NCBI GenBank assembly: GCA_028386065.3
Contig: JAKUCV010005497.1
Span: forward strand, 1-64,000
DNA: 64,000 nt
Direction of reading: 5' to 3'
DNA from: Turnera subulata
Taxonomy: Eukaryota > Streptophyta > Magnoliopsida > Malpighiales > Passifloraceae
Positions within the stretch are counted from its first letter, which is position 1. Every line of letters begins with the position of its first letter. Shown here piece by piece: positions 33,858-45,025 of this stretch. A program made the position numbers and the translations under genes. The notes below the pieces were generated by a model. It was given only the letters and a program-made list of their open reading frames with translations, was not told where the DNA came from and made no database searches.

Positions 33858-34619
33858 TGCTCCATAGATCTGATGCTCTTAGGTCATGCATTGCATTCCT
33901 CATCTGCATTTAGCTAAGTACTTTTTATAACTATCCTACCTATGGTTTGTATCATTTGAATATTTGGTTTGCTTTTGGATATTTGGTTTCTTATGCTTTC
34001 GGATATTTATCTTTGGATTTATGGTTTTCTATTATCTACCCTGGTTTTACTCGTGCTATCTTTTGCTGAGATATATAAGTTGTTTTTGATGGAATGAATG
34101 TTCCTGCTGCGGTATTCCTTGTGCATTAATTTCTCTGATGTAGGGAATAATATTTGGCTTGGTGAAATAGCCAAATATGGTGTTGAAGATATTGATATAC
34201 TGCTGTAATATACTTTATGATTATTTTCTGATGCAGGGAACCATATTTGGCTCAGCCAAATGTGATTGCTAAGTTATCTGCGCTTATAATGCAAGGAAAG
34301 ATTTGGCTCCTAGAAAAAGCCAGATGATAATCTTGATATACTGAAATTTCATTGCAGGATATATGTATGTGAAAATTTTGGGAATGAAATCATATGTATA
34401 CGGTGCCTATATGCAGGGGGAGCTATTGGCAAAAAGCCTTTAGCAAATTTTTAGTATACTATGCACAAATGGAGGGGGAGCATTTGGTTGGTTGAATGAG
34501 CCAAATAAATGCGTTATAGTTTTTGTGATTATGCCTATGAAACATGGAGAGGTTATTTATTTGGCTCTCTTAATTTAACCACTGTTCATGGCAAAATTGA
34601 CAACATATTTGTCATCATA
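33858..34619 (+). other. 3' untranslated region of copia copy A
   Basis: No gene. The words TTTGGCT and GCCAAAT recur throughout. The equivalent stretch in fragment C is 58957-59654 on the minus strand. Confidence 0.6.
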
Positions 34620-34633
34620 AAAAAAGGGGAGAT
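34620..34633 (+). other. Polypurine tract of copia copy A
   Basis: AAAAAAGGGGAGAT directly before the LTR start TGTTAGCC. Confidence 0.8.
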
Positions 34634-35701
34634 TGTTAGCCTAAACATGTAATTAAGGGCTTAATTAAGCAATTAACTAAGACTAATCTTGTTTAGTATA
34701 TTTATGATGATTATTCAATGCTTATTATATTATTTTGATGATTAACAAACATTTTGGTAAGCCTTGTGCGTTTTTAGTATTGGCAGAAAAATTTGGTTTC
34801 TCGCAGAAACCAAATCCAGGAACATTTGGCTTCACCGCATCGACTAAAAGGTCACTTTTCGGGCAGTTGGGGCTGTGGTCCCAAAAGTTGCAGCAAGTAG
34901 TCTAAGAAAGTGGTTGACATTAAACTAGCTGCACTAAACGTTATGCTTGCTCTCCAATGGTCAGAAAAAGATCAGAGAAGTAGTCCTCACATCCTCTCTC
35001 ACCTCTAGAAGAATTAGTGGTCCTCACTTTCCATTTATGGAAACTTTTTGAAGAGTGAAGATTTATGCCCAAGAAATATCCAGATCTGGCTCATCTACTG
35101 GATAGTTTTATTTAATGAAGCAAGAAGTCAACTCGGCTGCCACCTGGATGATTTTTAGCCATTGAGAAATACATCTCCCCATCCTTAAAATCTATAAATA
35201 GAGGATTGAAGCCTCACAGCAACTTAACCTAGTCATTCAAGAGATTTTAAATTGAGAAAAGAGCTTACTTTGAGAGATATTCTCTGTGCTTGATTTGTGT
35301 AACTTCTTGAGTGAGTCATTCTTGAAGCTTTGCCTTGGGAAAGGTTGTAATCAGTAGGATTAGGAGATAATCTTGTTGGGTAGACAAAGCTAGGTTCAGC
35401 TTTGGGCTAGGTTTAGCAAGTTCAACCCGTAAAAACTTGTGTACCATAGGTTATTTGGCTCGCCTGTAAAACCTAGTATAGTAGACAGTTTAGAAATCCT
35501 AAAGGGGGGACCTTTAGGTAGTGGATGTACTCCTGAGTGGGGAACCACTATAAATTGCTTGTGTTCTTTGCTTTCCTGCATTTATCTTCGCAATTCATTC
35601 AAGTTTCACATTTGGCTTCTGTGTCAAGCCAAATCACAGAAAACTCAAAAAAGAGGAAAAACTAATTCAACCCCCCATCTTAGCCTTTTCTGGGCCAACA
35701 A
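34634..35701 (+). repeat. 3' LTR of copia copy A
   Basis: 1068 bp, TGTTAGCC to CCAACA, followed by the ATCAC target duplication. TATAAATAG at 35193-35201 is intact. Confidence 0.92.
35193..35201 (+). promoter_or_regulatory. TATA box of copia 3' LTR
   Basis: TATAAATAG in the middle of the LTR, at the usual U3/R boundary. In this LTR it would drive transcription into the flanking DNA. Confidence 0.6.
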
Positions 35702-35875
35702 TCACAACAAACATACATATACACGTACCACATAGTGATTAATCATGCATGAGAAGCTCAGGGTAGATGTTGGTTGGGGGCCAAAGAACCCGTCGCCAAG
35801 GGGTAGTCTGGCCTACTCACATGTGACATAGTGCGCCGCGTGAGGTCACTGGCCTACTAACCCCTATCATTGCTA
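35702..35875 (-). other. Right flank of copy A insertion, remnant of the old gypsy element
   Basis: By the ATCAC duplication this stretch was originally continuous with 11160 and below. It is non-coding in what I can read and is cut at about 35876 by copia copy B. Confidence 0.4.
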
Positions 35876-36665
35876 CATCGATTCCTTCAAAGTCACTTAG
35901 AACCATAGTGCAGTAAGGGGTATGGGTGAAGTATTTCTTCTTGGTCCTTTTGCTTGATTCGGACTTGGTCAGAGCCTTAAGCTTTCTTTTGGAGTAATTT
36001 TTTTCTCCTATTCAGATTTCTCCTCAACTTCAAGCTCTTTGTCATTGTCCTCTTCTTTGTCTTCCTCATCATCATCTTTACTATCTTCATCATGGTCATC
36101 TTCATTTTCAGAATCATCGTCAGACCCTTCTTTGTCTGATTCATTCTCATTCTCTGGCTCATCCTCAGAATTCTGTTCCTTGTCACTCTCATTTGGTTTC
36201 TTGTCGCTGTTATTTGGCTCTTCATCAACCAAATCATCATCTGACTTCTCTTTGTCTTCATCACTCCTCTTTCTCTTTTTGGAGCTCTTGTCACCATCAT
36301 CAATAGGTGAATTCTCACTTTGATCATCATCAGATTCAACTTCAACAATCTTCTTTCCAAGCTTCTTTCCTCCTCTTCCAAACACGATTTGTGCACGTGT
36401 GCTTGGCCTGATAAGTTGAGCTTTTGATGTTTGAGTGGTAGGAGTTTGAGATAAATGCTTTGGTAATTTTGGTCTGGGTGCATCAGATTTGGTTTTTGAG
36501 CTCTCGGCTTCTTTCTGGAAGAACTTTCTCAGCATCAGATTTGGTCTCTGGTTGAGCCAAATCTCCTTCTAGCAGTACATTCTCATCTTTCTCTTCTGGC
36601 AGTAAGCTTCGATTTTCCACAGTCTCCTTTTCAGCCTTTTTAGCCGATTCTCTTCCACTAATCAC
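35876..36665 (-). pseudogene. Extra ORF fragment (copy B)
   Basis: Minus strand shows the middle of the extra ORF of copy A: a VENRSLLPEEKDENVLLEGD start, a short frame change near 36510, the HLSQTPTTQTS segment where copy B has CAA at the place of the copy A TGA, and the acidic tract (36010-36370). It then passes with a further frame break into KKYFTHTPYCTMVLS, and ends at about 35876 in the start of the globular block. The N-terminal third is deleted, joined directly to the post-pol spacer. Confidence 0.8.
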
Positions 36666-36890
36666 TGGCTATGGACTGTTGAATAGGTTTTGGCTCAACT
36701 CTAAACCAAATACTACAACTCTTGCTCTTTGATGCTCATGGTGATTTGAATGGATCCATGACTTATTGTCATATGCTCAGATGCTTATGTGGAATGTGTG
36801 ACGATTGAAGATATTCTAAGTGCATATGTGTGAATATTTTATGATATGCATGAACACATAGAAACCAAATGTGGAGCCAAATCAGAATAC

Positions 36891-38732
36891 TTATGCTATA
36901 TTGCAAATACCAAGCTCGAGTCTGATTTTGGTGGACTGATCTTCCTTCAATGGTTTGGTAAAGATGTCTGCCAGTTGATTTTTAGTCCTCACAAACTCAA
37001 TAGCCACATCCTTCTTCAACACATGATCTCGAATAAAATGATATCTAACTTCAATGTGTTTGGTTCGAGAGTGTTGTATCGGATTCTTAGTTAGGTTGAT
37101 GGCACTTGAGCTGTCACAAAAGATAGGAACACACTTGAAAGTTAGTCCATAATCAGCAAGTGTTTGTTTCATCCATAGCACTTGTGCACAACATGCACCA
37201 ACTGCCACATATTCAGCCTCGGTTGTGGAAGTAGCAACTGAATTTTGCTTTTTACTTGACCAAGATACAAGTGATTGTCCAAGTAATTGACAACTACCAC
37301 TTGTACTTTTTCTATCAAGAGTGCACCCTGTAAAGTCTGCATCTGAGTAGCTTGTTAGTTCAAAAGAGTTCACATTGGGATACCACAAGCCTAAAGATGA
37401 TGTTTCTTTTAAGTACTTGAAGATGCGCTTGATAGCTTTAAGATGAGATTCTTTTGGGCATGATTGAAATCTAGCACACAAGCAAACACTATACATAATG
37501 TCTGGTCTTGTAGCTGTAAGGAAAAGAATACTACCTATCATGTCTCTGTATAATTTTACAACAACATCCTTACCATTCTCATCCTTGTCAAGTTTGGTGC
37601 TAGTGCTCATTGGTGTTGGACTAGTTTTGCCTTCAGACAAGCCAAATCTTTCCAGCAGCACACGTGTGTACTTTTCTTGATTATGGAAAATGCCACCATC
37701 GAGTTGCTTGACTTGAAAACCCAGGAAGAAGTTTAATTCTCCCATCATGCTCATTTCAAACTCACTGTGCATAAGCTTTTCAAACTCTTGACAAAGAGAT
37801 TCATTAGTAGCACCAAATAAAATATCATCAACATATATTTGCACAATAATAATATCATCTTTGTTAGATTTCACAAATAGAGTTGAGTCAACTTTTCCTC
37901 TTGTAAAGCATTGTGAGAAAAGATATGAGCTTAATCTATCATACCAAGCCCTAGGTGCTTGTTTAAGACCATATAATGCCTTTTTCAATTTAAAAATATG
38001 TTGTGGATGCTCATGGTTTTCAAATCCTGGAGGTTGTTCTACATATACTTCTTCCATGATGTATCCATTTAGAAAAGCACTCTTGACATCCATTTGATAG
38101 AGTTTGAAAAATTTAAATGATGCAAATGCAAGCAACATGTGAGCGGATTCAAGTCCAGCTACTGGTGCAAAGGTCTCACCATAATCAATACCTTCCTCTT
38201 GATTGTACCCTTGTGCTACCAATCGAGCTTCGTTTCTTACCACAGTTCCTGATTCATCAAGCTTGTTCCTGAAGACCCATTTGGTTCCAATGACAGGATG
38301 GTTTTCTAGCCTTGCAACAAGCTCCCACGCATTATTCCTCTCGAACTGATTAAGCTCTTCTTGCATTGCCATCACCCAATTTTCATCAAGTATAGCAACA
38401 TTGGCATTTTTGGGCTCAACTTGAGGCAAAAGGGCAAGATGTGTGTTGATGTTTTGCAATTTGGATCTGGTGGTTACACCTCTTCTAGGATCACCTAATT
38501 TGGCCTCAGTTGAATGTCCTCTAGTTGCATGAACCTCAGAGTTTTTCGGCAGTGAACTTGAACCAGATTCCAGAACATTTGGTTGCACATCATTATTCTG
38601 AACATTGTGTTCTGGAGAAGCCAAATGTTGTTGAGTCTCAAATAAATCAGGGGGTTGCATATCTTTTGTCTCATCAACCTCAATGACCTGTGGCTGATTC
38701 TTTAGGAGTAAACTCAGTTTCTGTATCATCAC
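36891..38732 (-). CDS. Copia reverse transcriptase-RNase H, open frame of 613 codons (copy B)
   Basis: A long uninterrupted frame begins in the integrase-RT linker and runs through the full RT: NWVMAMQEELNQFERNNAWE, ARLVAQGYNQEEGIDYGETF, QMDVKSAFLNGYIMEEVYV, an intact YVDD (37824-37835), then MMGELNFFLGFQVKQ. It continues through RNase H (SYSDADFTGCTLDRKSTSG, TTEAEYVAVGACCAQ, HFIRDHVLKKDVAIEFV) to LADIFTKPL and a stop. All canonical RT and RNase H residues I can check are present. It is the C-terminal part of what would be a polyprotein; its natural start is lost with the integrase deletion, so the ATG at 38732 is only the first methionine. Expression is doubtful, but it is the best preserved RT here. 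Confidence 0.85.
   Translation of the reverse strand: MMIQKLSLLLKNQPQVIEVDETKDMQPPDLFETQQHLASPEHNVQNNDVQPNVLESGSSSLPKNSEVHATRGHSTEAKLGDPRRGVTTRSKLQNINTHLALLPQVEPKNANVAILDENWVMAMQEELNQFERNNAWELVARLENHPVIGTKWVFRNKLDESGTVVRNEARLVAQGYNQEEGIDYGETFAPVAGLESAHMLLAFASFKFFKLYQMDVKSAFLNGYIMEEVYVEQPPGFENHEHPQHIFKLKKALYGLKQAPRAWYDRLSSYLFSQCFTRGKVDSTLFVKSNKDDIIIVQIYVDDILFGATNESLCQEFEKLMHSEFEMSMMGELNFFLGFQVKQLDGGIFHNQEKYTRVLLERFGLSEGKTSPTPMSTSTKLDKDENGKDVVVKLYRDMIGSILFLTATRPDIMYSVCLCARFQSCPKESHLKAIKRIFKYLKETSSLGLWYPNVNSFELTSYSDADFTGCTLDRKSTSGSCQLLGQSLVSWSSKKQNSVATSTTEAEYVAVGACCAQVLWMKQTLADYGLTFKCVPIFCDSSSAINLTKNPIQHSRTKHIEVRYHFIRDHVLKKDVAIEFVRTKNQLADIFTKPLKEDQSTKIRLELGICNIA
37824..37835 (-). other. YVDD catalytic motif of copy B RT
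   Basis: Tyr-Val-Asp-Asp codons on the minus strand. The matching 30 bp are absent in copy A at 20245-20253. Confidence 0.9.
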
Positions 38733-39255
38733 AAGCTAACAAGGTTGACATTTGGTTTCTACTTCGAATTTTGGCTTTGACAGTCCATCAACCAAATCCT
38801 TCTTTGACAGAATTGATATTAGCTCAAGATTTGCATGTTCGAGCCCACTATGCCACAGGGTTGGAGTCTTTGTACTTGCACTAAAACACTTAATCTCTAG
38901 ATTAGTATTACCATTTAAACATATAGAGCATAGGTTCCAATTCTTTTTCCAATAAATACGACTTTCTCATCATCAATCCTACTCATACGACATTGTGATG
39001 ATTCAAATGTAACTCTAAATCCTCTGACTAATACTTAAAATATTGAACTTAAGAATATAAACAATAAGCACATGCTCAATAACAGGATCAACACCAAACT
39101 TACCAATACCGAGAATTTTACCTTTGAGCAATCACCAAAAGTAACATTACCTTGGTGTTTTGAAAGGAGGGATGAAAATCTTGATGGGTCACCTATCATA
39201 TGTCTTGAACAACCACTGTCCAGAACCCATTCATCCTATGCACCCTGTCATGTAA
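38733..39255 (-). pseudogene. Copia protease and GAG-pre-integrase remnant (copy B)
   Basis: Minus-strand frames read WVLDSGCSRHM at about 39230, then SKHQGNVTFGD, then LWHSGLEHANLELIS (normal family form HRRLGH) near 38850, with several stops between. It jumps directly into the integrase-RT linker at about 38735, so the catalytic core of integrase is deleted. Confidence 0.75.
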
Positions 39256-40330
39256 TCAAGTTTTGGGTACCCAAACTAACTTGGGTCCTTCAGGGTCAGA
39301 TTTGGTTCCTTTCGGAACCCAAATATACTTCACATGATTGTTTCTCTTCCTATAAGCACAAGAACTGATTGTTTGTCCAATTTTTCCACAATAATAGCAT
39401 GAAATATCAGGTCTATGTGAGTACTTATGATAGTTAGACCTATAGTGCTCATGGTATCTAGGTCTATATGGAGTTCTAGATTCTTCTTTAACAAATTTTA
39501 CAGGCAGATTTGGCTTGTTAAAAACCATATGTGTTGCGTCTATCCCACTTTTGTCTAGTGAGTACCTTTGTTGACCTAGCAACAGATTTAAATTGTTTGT
39601 GCCTCTAGTGAACTTCTCAAGAGAACATTTCAAATCATCAATACTTTTCTTAAGCATATCATTCTCTTTCAACAACTTGTCGCACATAGCAATATTACTA
39701 GCAATCTTTGTTTCTAGTTCATCATGAGCATTTTGTATGGCAAGGTTCTCACTTTTCAAAGTTTCACAAGATTTCAACACATCAACATGAGCTAGATCAA
39801 GTTTTTCATGTGCAATCTTATGTGCTCCAGCATCATACTCTAGAATCTCAATACGTTTCTTGTATGCAATGTTCTTTTTTAGTGCTTGTATATACTTATC
39901 ATGCAATTCACCAAAAGCATCTTGTAATTCATCAAAAGTAAAGTCAGGTGAATCATTTACCTCATATTCTTCTTGAGCCATGAGACACAAATTCATAGCT
40001 TTATCCGTGTCTGAATTGCTTGAAGAATCCGAATCCTCCCAAACAGCCATATCCTTCCGTTTCTTGGTTTTTGAGGAACCATATATGTTCTTCTTTTGGT
40101 ATGGGCATTCAAACTTGATATGACCAGGGCAGTTGCATCCAAAGCACACTAGAGGATCCTTCTTAGGCTTTCCAATCTTCACTCCCCTAGGACTCCTTCC
40201 TTTTTGTTGCTTCTTCTTCTTGACCTTTGAATAATTAAAATTAGCACCATCAAAGTATGATGCCTTGTTGATGCTTGTTCCCTCATAAGCTATGATCTTT
40301 TTCTCTGGAGACTAATCCACTTCACTGAGA
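39256..40330 (-). pseudogene. Copia gag with deleted N-terminal domain (copy B)
   Basis: An open frame of 308 codons (40182-39256) gives a first zinc knuckle CFGCNCPGHIKFEC, an acidic stretch (DSDSSSNSDTDKAMNLC), a long coiled coil, and a second CYYCGKIGQTISSC knuckle in which the usual histidine is replaced. Upstream, 40330-40183 holds the gag start (YFDGANFNYS) fused directly to KVKKKKQQKGRSPRG, so the UBN2-type domain of about 200 residues seen in copy A at 12330-12930 is missing. Not a functional Gag. Confidence 0.82.
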
Positions 40331-40335
40331 ATGCA

Positions 40336-40349
40336 GCTACGCTACCAAT
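40336..40349 (-). other. Presumed primer binding site of copy B
   Basis: Minus strand ATTGGTAGCGTAGCT directly after the CCAACA end of the LTR; compare ATTGTAGCGGAGCT in copy A and GTTGGTAGCGGAGCT in Cassandra. Confidence 0.5.
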
Positions 40350-42227
40350 TGTTGGCACAGAAAAAGCTAAGAAGGGGGGGTTGAATTAGCTTTTCCTCTT
40401 TTTCGGGTTTTTGGAGATTTGGCTCGACGCAGAAGCCAAATGTTAAACTTAAGTGGAAATGCAGGAGTGAAGATAGAAAAGCAATGGACACAAGCAATTT
40501 ATAGTGGTTCCCCACGCAGGAATACATCCACTACCTAAAGGTCCCCCCTTTAGGATTTCTAAACTATCCACTATACTAGGCTTTTACGGGTTCAACCTTA
40601 ACCTTTACAAGCTTTTACAGGAGCAGCTCTAACCTAAGCTTTTCGAAGGCTCAGCTCTAACCTACACTCAAGCTTTTCAAAGGCTTAACTCTAACCTATC
40701 ACTCAAGCTTTTCAAAGGCTTAGCTCTAACCTATCCTCAAAATTATTCCTAGCTTTGAGTATCAAGTAAGATTGTAATTTAATCTCACTTATAATGCCCT
40801 CTACATGATAACTTCAAGAGTGACTCACTCAAGAAGTGTTTACAATGAGTTTAGAATAGGAGATTCACTCAAGGTAAGCTCATTTCGAATTTTTGAATCT
40901 CTCAGAGGATTTGGCTCCAACAGAAGCTAAATATCACAGAATATTTCCATAGGCTGAAGTACTTCTTCTAATGAGGTTTCAGACCTCTTATATAGATTCT
41001 TAGGATGAGGAAGCTCTCTCACAACGTTCATATAACGGTCATATGATGTCCAGGTGGCATAGGAGTTGACTTCTTGCTTCTCTAATAAAACAATCCACGT
41101 AGGCAAGCCAAATCTGCAGAATATTTGAGTTGCAATTTTTTTCTTCTTGCTTCTTGCTTCTTGCAAGCCAAACAATCCACGTAGGCATAGGAGTTGACTT
41201 CTTGCTTCTTGCTTCAAAAAGCTTCCCAAAAATGGAAAATGTGGACCACCACATCTTCCAGGGTAGAGAGAGGATATGAGGACCACTTTTCTGAACTTTA
41301 TCTAACCCTTGGACTGCAAGTTTAACCGTTAGTTGACTTGGTTTAAAACTGTCCACGCAGATGAGCCAAATCTTGATATTACTTGGGCAGAAATTGTTTT
41401 TCTTAAAAAATATTTCCAAAAATAGAAAGTAAGGACCACCAGCTCTTTGATGCATGAAAGAGGATGTGAGGGCCACTTTTCTAATCTTTTTCTGACCCTT
41501 GGTGAGCAAGCAAAACCGTTAGTTGAGTTGTTTAAATGTCAACTACTTTTCGGGACCACATTCTTTATTGGCTGAAAGTGACGGGTTGCTTGTGTGGACC
41601 ACCAAAGCTTCCAAGATGCTTAGAAGGTGTGAGGACCACTTTCTAGATCATTTTCTAACACTTGAGCTGCAAGTTTGGACGTTGGATGGCATTTAATTGC
41701 CAACTACCGATCTGGGACCACACGAAATATAGATTGACAATGATAGCTTGTTTTGCAGCCTGTGGAGCCAAATCTTCTCTATTTTGATTTCTTCGTGGAA
41801 CCAAATGTTTCTGTCAATACTCAAACAACATAAAATACTTAACCAATATGTTTGTTAATCATCAAAACAGTATAATGATCATCAGAAACATATATTTGTA
41901 TATTGAACATTTGGTTTTTCTTGAAACCAAATGTTTCTGCCAATACTCAAACAACACAAAACACTTAACCAATATTTTTGTTAATCATCAAAACAATATA
42001 ATGATCATTAGAAACATATATTTGTATACTGAACATTTGGTTTCTTCCTGGAACCAAATGTTTCTGCCCGATACTCAAACAACACAAAACACTTCACTAA
42101 TATGTTTGTTAATCATCAAAATAATATAATGATCATAAGAAACATTAGAAACATATATTTGTATACTAAACATGATTAGTCTTAATTAATTTCTAATTAA
42201 GCCACTAATCATATGTTTAGGCTAACA
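40350..42227 (-). repeat. 5' LTR of copy B, expanded by tandem repeats
   Basis: Minus strand TGTTAGCC to CCAACA, 1878 bp against 1065-1068 bp in copy A. The excess includes the 125-bp array at 41841-42175, repeated GAGTTGACTTCTTGCTTCTT areas (41055-41215), repeated blocks with GAGGACCACTTTTC (41280, 41470, 41630), and a 43-bp repeat with TCAAGCTTTTCAAAGGCTTA (40610-40740). Confidence 0.85.
41841..42175. repeat. Tandem array, unit about 125 bp, 3 copies, in copy B LTR
   Basis: Copies start at 41841, 41966 and 42092 with (A/G)ACCAATATGTTTGTTAATCA or close variants, each holding ATATTTGTAT and ACCAAATGTTTCTGCC. The last is cut short by the LTR end. Confidence 0.85.
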
Positions 42228-43954
42228 CTACCTACTTCGGCGGCCGGATTCAAAGCTCACGTAGTTCTTACTTGGCATCACAACAACAAAAAATACGATA
42301 GAAAATGATGCAGCAACATTAACATCACTACAGAAACATTGACATCAAACCTGCATCATTAACAACACAATCACAACATCAACATCAAAGCAATATCGCA
42401 ATAACATAGCATAATCCATATCCCGGCGACATCACAGTAACATTGATATCATAATAGCAATATCAATATTATGACAGTAACATCTATATCACAGGAGCAA
42501 CATCCACATCACAGCAACGTCACAACACCAACACAATACACATAACACAGAAAAGAAAAGAAACACATAATTTGGCTTGCATCCCGTTTTCAGACCAAGA
42601 CTACCTGTGTACCCATGTGACTGGGTCAAAACTCACGTAGTTCTAACATGGATTCACATGGAAATCAAAGCATCATCATGAATAGCATCACAGCAACAGA
42701 ATCTCAGCAGCAAAAATCGATTAAAAGGGTTAGGGTTACCTCTTGAAGCTCTCCTCTCGCTCCCGTTAGCTTTCCGCTCCGCAACAGAATCTTGACTCGA
42801 CTTTAATCAAAAACTAGTACTAAAGGAGGCTGAATCAGCATCTGGTATCAACAAAAACGTTGTAGTTCTCTCTCTTAGATTTTTGTAGAGACCAAGAACG
42901 CAACAATCCGACCTCTGTAGCCCGAGATATTGTGATTTTCCCGAGACTACGCATGGAAGAACTCTCCTCTCGGGTTTGCACTTTTTTCTCCAATGATTTT
43001 CTCCGATTGGCCTTCTTCTTGTAACCCTCTGGCTCTCCTCCTGATACTAGGTTGTTTCTACTTCTCTCCACAAAATCTTTTCAGAAAATCAGCTCCTCTA
43101 ATGGCTCCTATACTCAAAGAATAAGGGTTTCTCCAAGCATTCTAAGCTTATAGGTGTATAGGGAATAATTCTAATGTCCGTCCACCTAATGTTTAATGGG
43201 GGTTCTATTTATAGTGTTCAGGGGATAGGGGGTCGTCCTATTAATCTAAGGGTCGATATTGAACCCATAAATCTGACGGTTATGGGCTAGGATTACGAAA
43301 AAAGGCAAAAAGAGGGTTCTGGAAGGAACGACCGCCATAGCACCGGCGGTCATGTCGTGACGACCGCCAGGGGCCGGCAGTCGTCCCTTCTTGTCCGCCG
43401 ATGGTGGCGGTCATGTTGCCATGTCCGCCACCGGCTCTGCAGTTTTTCCTCCTTTCTTACTTTTTCTCCTCCAATCCGATTCCTAATTGGTTTCCACACC
43501 TTCTAGAGTATTCCCTGACCCAGAAAACACCCTAAACTTGTATCCTACTCTATTACTTTTCCTCTTTATCAGCTGCACATTATATTATTCCCTTTTCCAA
43601 TTTAAAACTTCCATAAAAACACAAAATAGGCAAAATATATAATTAATCCTAAATTTTTACAAAAATTAGGATTAAAATCAGTTACAGGCCATGTGTTTAA
43701 ATGGGCTATTATCTCTGAAGGATCCATATTTTATCAACACAAACCCAAAAATCTATCTTTAACCCAAAATCAATCGAGTAATAAAGCGCCAAACATAAAC
43801 AAAAGATTTAAGCAAACAAAGTACCTTTATTCTACTGCATTAAATCACAAATATATTCATGCCATCAATCAAATTATCTCATCAATCAAAGACATAAGTA
43901 AATTTATAATTCAAAATAATAAAATAAAGCATGGGTCAAATTTGGGTGTTCACA
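42228..43954 (-). mobile_element. Truncated Tat-type LTR
   Basis: Similar to the solo LTR at 48774-50603 (same order of CGGCGxCCGGATTCAAAG, CATCAACATCAC words, GACCGCC blocks, and the CAAATTTGGxTGTTCA end). It lacks about 320 bp at the left, where copia copy B starts. Right terminus GGGTGTTCACA at 43954 is intact. TATAAATAG on the minus strand at 43206-43214 gives orientation. Its right flank CGTTC cannot be paired with a left duplication. Confidence 0.75.
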
Positions 43955-43965
43955 CGTTCTACATA

Positions 43966-45025
43966 CTATAAGAGAGTAGTTATTCTGGAGAAATCTCGTG
44001 GGAGGGAGCAGTAAAGAGTTGATAACAAGAGGATATCAATGCTATCGCTATTCCTCTCCACCGGTTGCTTCTCAATACCCAAATCAGGAGGATCACCAGA
44101 TGGAATACCCACTGTAGTGACTGAAACCCCCGCTTCCTGACCTGGATGGCCATTCTCACTTGTTCCTTCCTCAGTGGCATGTCCAGCACCACTCGCAGAC
44201 TCCTCCTCCTTTCCACTCTGCTTTTTAGGATCCTTATTGTCTTGCTTCTCAAAAAAGCAGGGGGTCCTCCCTGCATACTCCTTCGCTCTCAGCCATGGAC
44301 CATAGGTGAATACTGAATCTCGTTCAACACCTTCATCAGCCCTCTTGGGTTTTTTGCACCAACGAACCGCTTCCACACCTAATACAAAACTCTCCAAGCC
44401 TCTCATATTTAATTTTGACCCAGTGTTTCTTGTTCTATTGATCGAATACATGTATACCAGGGATTGACATATTTTCTAGTAAGAATTCCACCTTAGCTCA
44501 CACAAATCCCCTCCATCCTTTGTAATTCTCAATCTTATCCTCGAGAAAAACATTAGCCGGGAATACATTTAGCAATCTCCTAATCCTTATTTCATCAAGA
44601 TAGATTAACTGGAGCTCATGAAGTTGAATCCAGAACACAGACAATCGACATGGAATTTGACTTATAGATAGGTGTGGTAACCACTTTTTGAAATTGGTGT
44701 GTGCATTGGACATAAGCCATGGCGAACCTTTGAGTATTCTCTCACAATCTGACTCAAACTCAAACCCAAGCAGGAAGAGAATATTACCTCTATCTATGAC
44801 CTTGAAGTCTCCATTGATGGTCCAGACCTTGGCAAGATTCGTCTGAAAGGATTTGGCCGAGAACTTCCTCTGCAAGTATACTTTGCCGACGAGGCATGTT
44901 CGGCTTATCATATCCCCTAACGTTTCCTGCATGATGTCGACGGCATTCCCAGGAGGGCTGGGGTCAAACTTCACCACAAAGTCCTCTTCCTGAATATTGA
45001 CCTCCGAAAAGCAAGACTCCTCCAT
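43966..45025 (-). pseudogene. LINE (non-LTR retrotransposon) ORF1 fragment
   Basis: The minus strand from ATG at 45025 encodes a protein with the DUF4283 pattern of plant LINE ORF1: LVGKVYLQRKFSAK, VWTINGDFKVIDRGN, FLLGFEFESDCERILKGSPW, LPCRLSVFWIQLHEL-type line. Stops near 44497 and 44440 interrupt, after which FCIRCG-type zinc knuckle residues and YGPWLRA, a motif common after the knuckle, are seen. A serine/glutamate-rich tail follows to 43966. The rest of the LINE (ORF2 with endonuclease and RT) is missing, cut by the LTR ending at 43954. It would bind RNA in this family; not functional here. Confidence 0.75.

Larger units (their letters stand above)
11161..35701 (+). mobile_element. Copia copy A, SIRE-like, full-length with nested insertions, TSD ATCAC
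   Basis: Both LTRs are present (11161-12225 and 34634-35701), starting TGTTAGC and ending CCAACA. The element is flanked by a perfect ATCAC duplication at 11156-11160 and 35702-35706. Inside are gag, protease, integrase, RT/RNase H, an extra long ORF after pol and a purine tract before the 3' LTR. Two large insertions (15686-19809 and 21488-31099) stretch it to 24.5 kb. The order and the extra ORF fit the SIRE/Maximus branch of Ty1/copia; that assignment is inference. Stops, frameshifts and loss of the RT catalytic motif make it non-autonomous. Two other copies lie at 35876-42227 and 58390-60361. Confidence 0.9.
35876..42227 (-). mobile_element. Copia copy B, same family as copy A, truncated and internally deleted
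   Basis: Read right to left: 5' LTR (40350-42227), primer site, gag with N-terminal domain missing, protease, most of integrase missing, intact RT/RNase H, and the extra ORF, cut at about 35876 so no 3' LTR remains. Sequence similarity to copy A is high throughout. At least three internal deletions are seen: gag around 40220, integrase at about 38735, and the extra ORF start at about 36665. The LTR is about 800 bp longer than that of copy A because of tandem repeats. Confidence 0.88.

Noticed and set aside
42286..42535. ACATCAACATCACAGC microsatellite as an independent repeat element (also 49195-49440).
   Set aside because: It sits at the same place in two related LTRs, so it is a part of the LTR family.
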